A DNA stretch of 64,000 nt from JAAYUH01 sp964640995 (GTDB lineage Bacteria; Caldisericota; Caldisericia; B22-G15), in NCBI GenBank assembly GCA_964640995.1, contig CAZXJJ010000002.1, positions 62,001 through 126,000 of the forward strand, given 5' to 3'. Below the pieces are notes generated by a model. It saw nothing but the letters and a program-made list of their open reading frames with translations, was not told the DNA's origin and ran no database searches. Of this stretch, positions 8,816 to 17,223 are shown in pieces (the first letter of the stretch is position 1; each line of letters begins with the position of its first letter). The translations under genes were made by a program, and so were the position numbers.

Positions 8816-10765
8816 TTAGTTTTTAATTATCACTTTTTCGCTCTTAAATTTAAATGGTGAAAATTTCTTTCCACCATTTTCATAAAATCTTCCAAAAAAC
8901 TCTAAAAATATTAATCTTGTTGGATGAACAAATGAACCTAAAAGTCCCATAAAAATATTTAATCCATGACCTAATAAAAGAATTAAAGGAATTATAATCA
9001 GTGCTAAAATGCCTTTTGAAAACATTCTTGCAATTGTATTTATAAGTATTCCAAGAACTGTTGTTGAAAATCCAAGTGCAAGTAATCTTGAATATGAAAG
9101 AATATCACCTAATGCAGATGAAAATCCATAAGAACTAACAATTCCATAAAGAGAGACAACTCCTCCTATTATTTTCCCAGGAATAGATTTTGAATTTCTT
9201 CCTCCTGTTAAAACTATAATTAAAATTCCTGAAATTAAAAGATATAAACCGACTTTTGAAATGATAGGATTTTTTGATAGAACCACATATAAAATAATTC
9301 CTATTAAAGCAATAATCCAAGAGAATTGATCAAAAATTGCATCTAAAACTTTACCTTTTCTTATGTTATCGATTGCTTTGAGAAGTAATCCAAAAATTTG
9401 AGTTATAAATCCAACAGCAAGTGCAAATATAAGCATCTTTATAAGTCCAGGGGTTTCACCTGGTTTTTCTTCAAGAAGATTTATAACTGCAAGTTTTGGA
9501 ATTGATATTAAATCACCAGCATAAGAGTTAGTTAAAACTCCAATAATTGATGAAAATATACCAAGAATTATAAAGAAATAGAAGAAATTTCTATCTTTTT
9601 CATGAACATTAAATTTCTTAATTATAAAAATAGAACCTAAAACAAGAATTGCTCCATAAATTACATCACCAAAACAGAGAGAAAAGAATAAAATAAAAAA
9701 TGGAGTTAAAAATGGTGTTGGGTCAAAATCACTATATTTTGGATATCCATACATATTAACTAACATTTCAAAAGGTTTAAAAAATTTATTGTTAGAGAGC
9801 GAAACTGGGACTTTTTCAATATCTTTTGGTTCTTGTGCAAAAATTAAAACTCTTTGAAATTTTTCTTTTATCTTATTTTTTAATTCATTAAAATCTTTTT
9901 CTTTTATATATCCAAAAATATATGTTAAAAATTTCGATTCAATTATTTTTGATTTTGTTTCTTCCTCATATTTTTTATCTAAATAATATTCTCTAATAAT
10001 CTCTAATTTTTTTAGAGAGTTACTCCCCTTTTTCTTTTCTTTTGTTAAATCATCAAGTGATTTATTTAATGTATTTAATCTATCCCTTAAATTATCAATT
10101 ATCTCTTTAGGTTTTCCTTTAAAATTCTTAGTATTTATCTCTTTAAATTCAAGTTTTTCAAGTATTTTTTCAAATTCTGAATCTTTTTTTTTATATCCAA
10201 TCAATATATAAAAATTATTTTTATCTTCAGAAATAACTCTTATCTCGCATCTTTCTTTTTCTATTTGAAGTTTTTTAAAATTAACTCTTTTTATTTCACC
10301 AATTTTTATTTTTAAAGTTTTCAATATATTTAAAATTTCAAGGTTTAAATTTAGATTATTATAGGGTAATATAACTTTAATTTTATGTTCTAAATCTTTT
10401 ATTTCATCTTTTATTTTTTCCTCTTTTTTTGTGATACTATAAATCTTTTCATAAATTGTTTTAAAATCAAAATTACTAACTAAATTTTGAAGTTCACTGA
10501 AACTTAACTCAATTCTTTCTGGTATAAAATCTTTAATAAAACTTATCTTTTCTTTAAATTTTGAAAGTTCTTCAATTAAAAAATCTAGTTGTTTTATATT
10601 TACATCATATTTCTCTGGATTTCTATCTTTAAAATATGTAAGTCCATTAACATTTTTTATCTCATCAATTTCAACTTTTGACTCAAGTTTTAAAAATTGA
10701 AAAAAAGAGGAGAACTCTTTTTTAGGCAAAAAGATATGAACTTCTAACATTCTATCTATTGCCAT
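8816..10765 (-). CDS. atpI: V/A-type ATPase subunit I (a-type stator)
   Basis: This 649-residue protein has a cytoplasmic N-terminal half (1-340) rich in Lys/Glu coiled coil and a C-terminal half with about seven membrane helices, the layout of subunit I. The helix containing GDILSYSRLLALGFSTTVLG carries the conserved arginine facing the proteolipid ring. It is the ion channel stator. It starts immediately after the stop of the coiled-coil gene. Length matches the family. Confidence 0.95.
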   Translation of the reverse strand: MAIDRMLEVHIFLPKKEFSSFFQFLKLESKVEIDEIKNVNGLTYFKDRNPEKYDVNIKQLDFLIEELSKFKEKISFIKDFIPERIELSFSELQNLVSNFDFKTIYEKIYSITKKEEKIKDEIKDLEHKIKVILPYNNLNLNLEILNILKTLKIKIGEIKRVNFKKLQIEKERCEIRVISEDKNNFYILIGYKKKDSEFEKILEKLEFKEINTKNFKGKPKEIIDNLRDRLNTLNKSLDDLTKEKKKGSNSLKKLEIIREYYLDKKYEEETKSKIIESKFLTYIFGYIKEKDFNELKNKIKEKFQRVLIFAQEPKDIEKVPVSLSNNKFFKPFEMLVNMYGYPKYSDFDPTPFLTPFFILFFSLCFGDVIYGAILVLGSIFIIKKFNVHEKDRNFFYFFIILGIFSSIIGVLTNSYAGDLISIPKLAVINLLEEKPGETPGLIKMLIFALAVGFITQIFGLLLKAIDNIRKGKVLDAIFDQFSWIIALIGIILYVVLSKNPIISKVGLYLLISGILIIVLTGGRNSKSIPGKIIGGVVSLYGIVSSYGFSSALGDILSYSRLLALGFSTTVLGILINTIARMFSKGILALIIIPLILLLGHGLNIFMGLLGSFVHPTRLIFLEFFGRFYENGGKKFSPFKFKSEKVIIKN

Positions 10766-11077
10766 TTATTCAAGAATCCTCCTTAAAATATATTCAAATG
10801 CTTCTTTAAAATTCTTCTCTATTTTTTCTTTTTTGTTATTAAGGTCAATTTTTATTTTTTCAATACTTTTATTTAATTTTTCTTCATACTCTTTTTCTAT
10901 GTTTGAAATTTCTTCATTGAGTTTTCTTTTATATTCTTCTTCAACCTTTTTAAGATTGTCTTCATTTTCTTTGATAAATTTCTTTTTTTCTTCTTCTAAA
11001 TCTTTTTTGTATTTTTCTATTCTCTCTTCTATTTCCTTTTCCTTTTCATAAATCTTCTGTATAAAATCAACCTCCAT
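10766..11077 (-). CDS. V/A-type ATPase peripheral-stalk coiled-coil subunit (G/H)
   Basis: This 103-residue protein is almost entirely a Lys/Glu coiled coil. It is the first gene of the ATPase operon, where the G/H (NtpF) subunit usually lies, and it would form the peripheral stalk with subunit E. Sequence alone cannot separate it from other coiled coils; position decides. A GGAGGG site precedes the ATG at 11077. Confidence 0.75.
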   Translation of the reverse strand: MEVDFIQKIYEKEKEIEERIEKYKKDLEEEKKKFIKENEDNLKKVEEEYKRKLNEEISNIEKEYEEKLNKSIEKIKIDLNNKKEKIEKNFKEAFEYILRRILE

Positions 11078-11107
11078 AATCCCTCCTTAAAAAGAGCAAC
11101 TTATCTT

Positions 11108-11136
11108 ATTATATATTATTTTAAAACTTTAATAAA
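11108..11136 (-). promoter_or_regulatory. Candidate promoter of V-ATPase operon
   Basis: A perfect -10 TATAAT lies at 11113-11108 on the minus strand, 17 bases from a weak -35 (TTTATT at 11136-11131). It sits 31 bases upstream of the first ATPase gene, inside the tail of the decarboxylase gene. In such AT-rich DNA this is suggestive only. Confidence 0.35.
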
Positions 11137-12552
11137 GTTATAATCTTTATCCATAAATCCTTGAAGATTTGCACCTTTGCTTTTTAAATCAATTATATAA
11201 TTTAAAATATTTTCAGTTATAACTTCTCCTGGAACAAGTATTGGAAGACCAGGTGGATATGCAGAAACAATTTTTCCTGAAATTCTCCCTTTTGCTTTAG
11301 TAAGTTCTATAACTTCTTTTTCTCTTAAAAATGCCTCTTTTGGAGTTGCTGCAATTGGAGGAATTTCTGGAACAACAAAATTATTGGTTATTGAAGATTT
11401 TCTCTTTTTAATTGAAATATCCTTTAAAGCATTTATTAAAATATCAATTTCTTCTTTTTTAATCCCTGGAGTTAAAAATATAAGTATATTATAAGAATCT
11501 GATAGTTCTATTTCTATGTTATAGTCTTTATTTAAGATTTCTTCAACTTCAAATCCAGTAAGTCCTATATTTTTTGTATTAACTGTTATTTTTGTTAAAT
11601 CAAGGTCATATATTCCATCTTTAAGTATCTCTTTTCCAAAACAGTATAATCCATCAATTTTATTAATCTCATTTCTTGTATATTCTGCTAAATCTAAAAT
11701 TTCATTCCATATTTTTTCTCCCTCTGTTTCCATCTGATATCTTACTACATCAAGAGAAACCATAAAAAGATAACTTGGAGAGGAAGATTCGAGAAAAGTT
11801 AATGCATCAAAAACTCTATCCATATCAATATTTTCTCCATTAATATGTAAATAAGATGTCTGGGTTAATGAAGGAAGGGTTTTGTGTGCAGATTGAACAA
11901 CCATATCATATCCCAATTTTATTCCACTTACAGGAAGTTTTGAATTAAAAGGAAAATGAACTCCATGTGCCTCATCAAGAAGCATTATTTGATTATATTT
12001 TCTTCCAATTTTTAAAATATACTCAATATTTTCACACATTCCATAATAGTTAGGTGAAGTTATAAAAGAAACTTTTGTACCATTATTTCTAACAACCTCT
12101 TCATAGGTTTCTGGTTTGATCCCCCAAGGAATTCCTGTATATTCATGAATTTCAGATTGAATATAAACTGGAATTAAATCGAAAACTGCAAGACCTCCAA
12201 TTATAGATCTGTGAGAATTTCTTTGAAGAACAACCTTATCTTGTGGATTTAATGTTGAAACAAGCATAACAAGGTTTCCAACTGTACTTCCATTTATAAG
12301 AAAAAATGTTTTTTTAGCACCAAATGCTTTTGCTGCAAGTTCTTGTGCTTCTTGAATCACTCCTTCTGGTTTGTGAAGATAATCCATTCCTTCAACTTCT
12401 GTAATATCAAATAAAAATACATTTTCTCCCCATAATTCTTTTAAATATTTATGAATACCTTTACCTCTATGGTGACCTGGCATATGAAATGCAGGCCTTT
12501 TTTTATCAATATAATTTTTTAAAGCAAAAAAAAGTGGGATTCTTTTATCCAT
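11116..12552 (-). CDS. Orn/Lys/Arg decarboxylase family protein (PLP)
   Basis: This 478-residue fold-type I PLP enzyme belongs to the Orn/Lys/Arg decarboxylase group, in the short form seen in Bacillus SpeA. Seen directly: HMPGHHRGKG at the N terminus, LLDEAHG (D193 for the PLP nitrogen) and SAHKTL (K224, the Schiff-base lysine). The likely role is polyamine synthesis from arginine or lysine; substrate cannot be told apart by eye. The ATG at 12552 is chosen because an AGGAG site precedes it; the longer open frame runs back through two tRNA genes and is not real. The ribosome site directly follows the tRNA-Pro 3' CCA. Confidence 0.88.
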   Translation of the reverse strand: MDKRIPLFFALKNYIDKKRPAFHMPGHHRGKGIHKYLKELWGENVFLFDITEVEGMDYLHKPEGVIQEAQELAAKAFGAKKTFFLINGSTVGNLVMLVSTLNPQDKVVLQRNSHRSIIGGLAVFDLIPVYIQSEIHEYTGIPWGIKPETYEEVVRNNGTKVSFITSPNYYGMCENIEYILKIGRKYNQIMLLDEAHGVHFPFNSKLPVSGIKLGYDMVVQSAHKTLPSLTQTSYLHINGENIDMDRVFDALTFLESSSPSYLFMVSLDVVRYQMETEGEKIWNEILDLAEYTRNEINKIDGLYCFGKEILKDGIYDLDLTKITVNTKNIGLTGFEVEEILNKDYNIEIELSDSYNILIFLTPGIKKEEIDILINALKDISIKKRKSSITNNFVVPEIPPIAATPKEAFLREKEVIELTKAKGRISGKIVSAYPPGLPILVPGEVITENILNYIIDLKSKGANLQGFMDKDYNFIKVLK

Positions 12553-12562
12553 TTTGTTCTCC

Positions 12563-12639
12563 TGGTCGGGATAGTGGGATTCGAACCCACGACCTCTTGG
12601 TCCCGAACCAAGCGCCCTACCAAACTGGGCCATATCCCG
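12563..12639 (-). tRNA. tRNA-Pro (anticodon CGG)
   Basis: A full cloverleaf of 77 nt. The acceptor stem CGGGATA pairs with TATCCCG, the T-arm contains GGTTCGAATCC, and the anticodon loop is TTCGGGA between CTTGG and CCAAG. The 3' CCA is encoded. It lies between another tRNA-Pro and the decarboxylase start, 10 bases before that ATG. Confidence 0.97.
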
Positions 12640-12659
12640 AATAAAAATATAAATTAAAA

Positions 12660-12737
12660 TGGTCGGGGCGACTGGACTTGAACCAGTGACCCCCAGCACC
12701 CCATGCTGGTGCGCTAGCCAACCTGCGCCACGCCCCG
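12660..12737 (-). tRNA. tRNA-Pro (anticodon GGG)
   Basis: A full cloverleaf of 78 nt. The acceptor stem CGGGGCG pairs with CGCCCCG, the T-arm contains GGTTCAAGTCC, and the anticodon loop is ATGGGGT between CCAGC and GCTGG. The 3' CCA is encoded. It is the promoter-proximal member of a tandem proline tRNA pair with 20 bases between them. Confidence 0.97.
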
Positions 12738-12747
12738 ACATTTCTTT

Positions 12748-12775
12748 ATTTTATATTATATTTTATTTTTTTCAA
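12748..12775 (-). promoter_or_regulatory. Promoter of tRNA-Pro pair and decarboxylase
   Basis: On the minus strand TTGAAA (12775-12770) and TAAAAT (12753-12748) are separated by 16 bases. Initiation would fall about 5-7 bases before the first tRNA. The spacing and position make this a good candidate, with the usual caution for AT-rich DNA. Confidence 0.55.
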
Positions 12776-12781
12776 TAAATT

Positions 12782-13365
12782 TTAATTAAATTTAAATTTG
12801 AATATAACAATATAACCAAAATAAGTTTTTATTTTTTCATATAAAGTAAAATTTTTATTTTCTATTGAATTTATCTCTTTATCTAAATCTCCACCCTTTC
12901 CAAAATAATAAGTCCATTATCAATCAATAAATCATCAACTAAATTTAAAATAAAATTTACTCTGTTGAATGCTATTGCAACAACTTTGTTAAATTTTAAT
13001 TTTTTCTTTTTTCAACTCCTCTGCTCTTAAATTTAAAATAAAAAAACATTTTCTAAATTTAATCTCTCTTTTACAAAATTTAGAGAATTACAGACATTTA
13101 CTTTTCTATCAACTAAATAAAAAAAAGAGTTTGGAAAACATATCGCAAGAGGTGTTCCTGGATACCCAACACTACTACCTAAATCTAAAATAGTATCCCC
13201 ATTTTCAATAAACTCTTGATATTAAAATGATTCTTCAATATATTTTTTATAAATTTTATCTTTTTCTAATTCACTAATTATTGGAATTTTCTTTGGAGAG
13301 TTCAATAAAATTTCAACATAATTATTTATCTTTATTAATTTTTCATCATCAAAATAAACTTTCAC
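12782..13365 (-). pseudogene. rsmG: Decayed rsmG (16S rRNA G527 methyltransferase)
   Basis: This 670-base stretch between the tRNAs and the radical SAM gene holds no intact gene. Reading the minus strand through lesions gives a recognisable RsmG. After a GTG at 13365 comes about 48 residues, then an in-frame TAA, then GDTILDLGSSVGYPGTPLAI, which corresponds to the SAM-binding DxGSGxGFPGxPLA motif. RAEELKKE, VVAIAFNRVN and a KGG near the end follow, but only after at least three frame changes. Two glycines of the SAM loop are also altered, which suggests real decay, not sequencing error. A working copy is expected elsewhere if the modification is kept. Confidence 0.8.
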
Positions 13366-13407
13366 TTTTTTTGAAAAGTTAATTTAGTTTAATTCAAAAA
13401 TTAACAA

Positions 13408-14121
13408 TTAAATAACCCTAACTAAGGTTTCTTTAAGGTATCTTTTTGCTTTAAGGAAAAGCATATTTATAAATTCATCTGAATATGTTTCAGTGCTTTT
13501 AAGACTTTCATTTAAAAAATCACCTTTTTCAATTTTTCTTATAACAAATCTTTTGACATTTCCAATATCATCAATAATTTCCTCAAAATCTTCTTCGCTC
13601 ATAGTTTTTGGATGTGGAGTAACAGATATCTCATAATCAAATGAACTATTCTTTAAAAATAGAAGTAAATTTTTTATATTTCTTAAATCTATATTAACCT
13701 TTGAAACTTCTTTGTATTTAATATCATCTAAAGGCGCTTTAATATCGATTGAAAGAAGGTCTATTAATTTTGTGGGAAGAAGTTTTCTTATTAATGGTTC
13801 ATTTGTTCCATTTGTTAAAACTTTTGTTAAAAATCCTAATTTTTTAAGGTCTTGAAGAAGAGGTAAAAGGGATTGATTTAAAGATGGTTCACCTCCACTT
13901 ATAACTACAACTTCAATCCACTTTTTATTTCCAAATAAAAAACTTCTTATCTCTTCATATGGAATATCTGGAATAGAATTTGAGTTTAAAACTAAATCTT
14001 TTTGATTACAATATGGACACCTAAAATTGCATCCTCCAAGAAAGAGTATTGTTGAACCTTTTCCTTCCCACTCTTTTATGTTTCTTTCTATAACTTTTTT
14101 TACTTTTATTTTTTCAAACAT
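13408..14121 (-). CDS. Radical SAM protein, anaerobic RNR-activase type
   Basis: This 237-residue protein has the radical SAM cluster motif CNFRCPYC (C31, C35, C38) and the GGEPSL motif that binds SAM. It resembles the NrdG2-type activating proteins, which put a glycyl radical on anaerobic ribonucleotide reductase, but no reductase gene is nearby, so the target is inferred from family only. Other activase roles remain possible. A GGAG site precedes the ATG. Confidence 0.75.
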   Translation of the reverse strand: MFEKIKVKKVIERNIKEWEGKGSTILFLGGCNFRCPYCNQKDLVLNSNSIPDIPYEEIRSFLFGNKKWIEVVVISGGEPSLNQSLLPLLQDLKKLGFLTKVLTNGTNEPLIRKLLPTKLIDLLSIDIKAPLDDIKYKEVSKVNIDLRNIKNLLLFLKNSSFDYEISVTPHPKTMSEEDFEEIIDDIGNVKRFVIRKIEKGDFLNESLKSTETYSDEFINMLFLKAKRYLKETLVRVI

Positions 14122-14171
14122 TTAAATCTCCTAAAAAAACTAACATAAATTGCTATTATCACTTTAAAAAT

Positions 14172-14975
14172 TTATTCTTTAGTTTCACCGAGTGCTTTAC
14201 TCTTTTTATATGCTTCAATCACTCCACTCATTATTCCATATTTTAATCTATTTTCTTCAAATTTATAAAGTGCTTCAATTGTTGTTCCACCAGGAGAAGT
14301 TACCATGTGAATCAATTTATGTGCTTCTTCTTGTATTTGATTTTTAAGTAAAATTGAACCTAAAATAGTTTGAATTGATAATTTTTCAGCAACTTCTCTT
14401 GAAAGTCCAAGATAAACTCCTGCATCAATTAAAGCGTCAAGAAAATAGAAAACATAAGCAGGACCAGAACCAGAAATTGATGTTCCAATATCAATATGAT
14501 CCTCTTTTGATACATAAACCTCTTCTCCAAATGAAGATAAAATTTTTCTTACAAATTCTTTTTCACTCTCTTTTAAACCAAGATCTGTCCATAAAGTTAT
14601 TGATTCACCAATTTGAGCATTTATATTTGGCATTGTTCTAACAACTTTTTTAACTTTAAATGACTTCAAAAGTTTTTCAATTTTTATACCAGCCATTATT
14701 GAAAGTAAAATTTTATCTTTAAAATCATAATCTTTCAACTCTTCAGATAAATCTTTTAAATTTTGAGGTTTTACAGCAGAAATTAGTATGTCACCAAAAT
14801 TTAAAGCGTCTACACTTTTATTTGAACCAAGAACTCCATATCTCTCTTTTATACATTTTAATCTCCCTTCAACAATTTCAGATACAAATATATCTTCTTT
14901 ATTAAAACCATTTTTAATTAATCCTGATAAAATTGCTTCTCCCATTTTTCCAGCACCAAAAAAACCTATTTTCAT
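14172..14975 (-). CDS. proC: Pyrroline-5-carboxylate reductase
   Basis: This 267-residue protein makes proline from pyrroline-5-carboxylate with NAD(P)H. It has the N-terminal dinucleotide loop GFFGAGKMGEAI, VRTMPNINAQIGES, and the C-terminal family signature around SPGGTTIEALYKFE, which forms the dimer and active site. Length is typical. proA lies 50 bases upstream in the same direction. Confidence 0.96.
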   Translation of the reverse strand: MKIGFFGAGKMGEAILSGLIKNGFNKEDIFVSEIVEGRLKCIKERYGVLGSNKSVDALNFGDILISAVKPQNLKDLSEELKDYDFKDKILLSIMAGIKIEKLLKSFKVKKVVRTMPNINAQIGESITLWTDLGLKESEKEFVRKILSSFGEEVYVSKEDHIDIGTSISGSGPAYVFYFLDALIDAGVYLGLSREVAEKLSIQTILGSILLKNQIQEEAHKLIHMVTSPGGTTIEALYKFEENRLKYGIMSGVIEAYKKSKALGETKE

Positions 14976-15025
14976 ACCTAACCTCCTATACTTTGTTTAA
15001 TCAATATAAGTTTAGCACAACTTAA

Positions 15026-16273
15026 CTACCTTCTTATTTGACCTGCACCAAAGATAATATATTTTGTTGAAGTAAGTTCTCTTAATCCCATAGGACCTCT
15101 TGCATGTAATTTTTGGGTAGAAATTCCAATCTCTGCTCCTAAACCAAATTCACCTCCATCAGAAAATCTTGTTGAAGCGTTTGCATATACACAAGCTGAA
15201 TCAACTAAATTCAAAAATTTCATAATATTCTCATAATTTTTTGAAATTATTGATTCTGAATGATGTGTACTATGTTTATTTATATGCTCTATTGCTTCAT
15301 CAATACTATTTACAATTCCAACTGTTATCTTTAAATCAAGGTATTCAGTATCCCAATCTTCACTTGAAGCAAGTTTTGAATTTTTATAAATTGAATGGAT
15401 ATATTCATCACCAATTATTTCAACTTCATTTTTTCTTAACTCATCTAAAATTTCAATTATATACTCCTTAGGTATATCTTTGTGAATTAAAAGTTTCTCA
15501 ACTGCATTACAAACTGAAGGTTTCTGAACTTTTGCATTAACAACTATTTTTATAGCAATTTCTAAATCAAACTCTCTATCTATATATATGTGAACCACAC
15601 CTGCTCCAGTTTCAATTACAGGAACTCTAGAATTTCTTTTAACAAAATCAATAAAATTTTTGTTACCTCTTGGAATAATTACATCAATGTAATCAACAAG
15701 ATTAAACATAACCTCAACTTCTTTTCTATCAGTATTTTCAATCATTTGAATTGCACCTTCTGGAATTCCATTTTTATAAGCAACTTCACTTAATATTTTA
15801 TAGAGAATAAGATTTGAATTTATTGCTTCACTTCCACCTCTCAAAATAAGAGCATTACTACTCTTTAAGCATAATGATATTGCATCAACTGTAACATTAG
15901 GTCTTGCTTCATAAACCATTCCAATAACTCCAAGAGGCACTCTTTTTTTAATAATAATAAGCCCATTAGGCCTTGTTGTTCCTTCAACAATCTCACCAAC
16001 TGGATCTGGAAGTGAAATAACATCTTTAATTCCATGAGACATAACAAAAATCCTTTTTTCATTTAAAAGTAATCTATCAATAAGAGATTTTGAAAGACCT
16101 TTCTCTTCTCCCTGAATCAAATCTTTTTTATTTTCTTCTAAAATTTTATCTATATTTTTTATTAACTCTTCTGACATTAGACTTAGAACATGATTTTTAA
16201 TTTCAGTATTCAATTCAATTAATTTAGACTTTATTAAAAATGCTTTTTTGGCCTTTTCTTCAACTTCAAACAT
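15026..16273 (-). CDS. proA: Gamma-glutamyl phosphate reductase
   Basis: This 415-residue protein of the aldehyde dehydrogenase superfamily reduces gamma-glutamyl phosphate in proline synthesis. VPLGVIGMVYEARPNVT, the KPSVCNAVEKLL segment with the catalytic cysteine, and the C-terminal GPMGLRELTS are all clear. Together with proC it covers two steps of the pathway. The kinase gene proB, usually next to proA, is not in this window. Confidence 0.96.
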   Translation of the reverse strand: MFEVEEKAKKAFLIKSKLIELNTEIKNHVLSLMSEELIKNIDKILEENKKDLIQGEEKGLSKSLIDRLLLNEKRIFVMSHGIKDVISLPDPVGEIVEGTTRPNGLIIIKKRVPLGVIGMVYEARPNVTVDAISLCLKSSNALILRGGSEAINSNLILYKILSEVAYKNGIPEGAIQMIENTDRKEVEVMFNLVDYIDVIIPRGNKNFIDFVKRNSRVPVIETGAGVVHIYIDREFDLEIAIKIVVNAKVQKPSVCNAVEKLLIHKDIPKEYIIEILDELRKNEVEIIGDEYIHSIYKNSKLASSEDWDTEYLDLKITVGIVNSIDEAIEHINKHSTHHSESIISKNYENIMKFLNLVDSACVYANASTRFSDGGEFGLGAEIGISTQKLHARGPMGLRELTSTKYIIFGAGQIRR

Positions 16274-16464
16274 AATTCACCTCGAAAAACTTTTTTATAT
16301 TTTTACCATAAATTTAATTTAAATTTTTAAATATTAAATTTTTATTTGAAATGTAAATTAATTTTTTTGATTTTTTATATTGCATGAGAAATTTTTAAAG
16401 TTTAATATTAAAATAATTATAATCAAAAATTTTTTCATAACCAAATTTATTATAAGACTGATGA

Positions 16465-16470
16465 TATAAT
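16465..16470 (+). promoter_or_regulatory. -10 element of smsCB
   Basis: TATAAT lies 16 bases before the smsC ATG with no clear -35. Initiation would fall near 16477, so the leader would hold only the AAGGTGA ribosome site. The rest of the 212-base divergent gap 16274-16485 is AT-rich with no RNA gene or clear operator that I can see. Confidence 0.4.
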
Positions 16471-16485
16471 TAAAAAAGGTGAATT

Positions 16486-17223
16486 ATGGAGAAAAAAGAG
16501 ATTTTAAGAATAAAAGATCTTTATGTTGAGGTTGATGGAAAAGAGATTTTGAAAGGAATAAACCTTTCAATTAAAGAAGGTGATACTATAGCTATATTTG
16601 GACCAAATGGTAGTGGCAAAACAACACTTATTTTAACAATATTGGGTTTTAGCGGATATAATATTAAAAGCGGAGAAATCATTTTCAAAGATAAAGTTTT
16701 AAATGGACTTTCTATTGATGAAAGGGCAAAGTTAGGAATTGGAGTTTTATTTCAAAAACCTCCATCAATAAAAGGAGTTAAATTTAAAAAGATTCTTGAA
16801 ATAATTTCAAAGAATAGTGAGTATAAAGATTATATTGAAATTTTAAAATTAAATGAACTTATAGAAAGAGACATTAATCTTGGTTTTTCTGGTGGAGAGC
16901 TTAAAAGATCAGAACTCCTTCAACTTATTGCTCAAAATCCAGATTTTATGATTTTTGATGAACCAGAATCAGGAGTTGATCTTGAAAACATAAAAATTAT
17001 TGGCGATACAATGAATAAACTTTTACAAAAAGATTTGAGTATTATTAATAGAAAAAAATCTGGAATTATAATTACACATACTGGTGGAATTCTTGAATTT
17101 GTTGAGGTTGATAGAGGCTATGTTCTTTATGATGGAAAAATCTTATGCGAAGGGAACCCAAATGAAATATTAAGAAATATAAAAGAGAATGGATTTAAGG
17201 GATGTGAGAGATGTCTAACATAA
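16486..17223 (+). CDS. smsC: SMS/SUF Fe-S assembly ATPase (SufC-like)
   Basis: This 245-residue ABC ATPase belongs to the SufC group. Walker A is GPNGSGKTT (residues 39-47), the ABC signature is the SufC-like GFSGGELKRSELLQ, and Walker B leads into DEPESGVD. It would energise Fe-S cluster assembly on its SufB-like partner, whose gene overlaps its end by 13 bases. The two-gene unit without sufD, sufS or sufU is the SufBC-only minimal arrangement described for archaea and anaerobic bacteria. Confidence 0.93.
   Translation: MEKKEILRIKDLYVEVDGKEILKGINLSIKEGDTIAIFGPNGSGKTTLILTILGFSGYNIKSGEIIFKDKVLNGLSIDERAKLGIGVLFQKPPSIKGVKFKKILEIISKNSEYKDYIEILKLNELIERDINLGFSGGELKRSELLQLIAQNPDFMIFDEPESGVDLENIKIIGDTMNKLLQKDLSIINRKKSGIIITHTGGILEFVEVDRGYVLYDGKILCEGNPNEILRNIKENGFKGCERCLT

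Noticed and set aside
12553..12741. N-terminal extension of the decarboxylase frame by 63 codons
   Set aside because: The extension runs through two complete tRNA-Pro genes; the ATG at 12552 has its own ribosome site and begins where family similarity begins.
12782..13407. Long gene-free stretch as a possible non-coding RNA or integration site
   Set aside because: The reverse strand reads as a broken rsmG; there is no GC-rich structured core and no flanking repeats.
16274..16485. Riboswitch or operator in the proA/smsC divergent gap
   Set aside because: No conserved RNA motif or clear palindrome is visible; only a -10 element before smsC.
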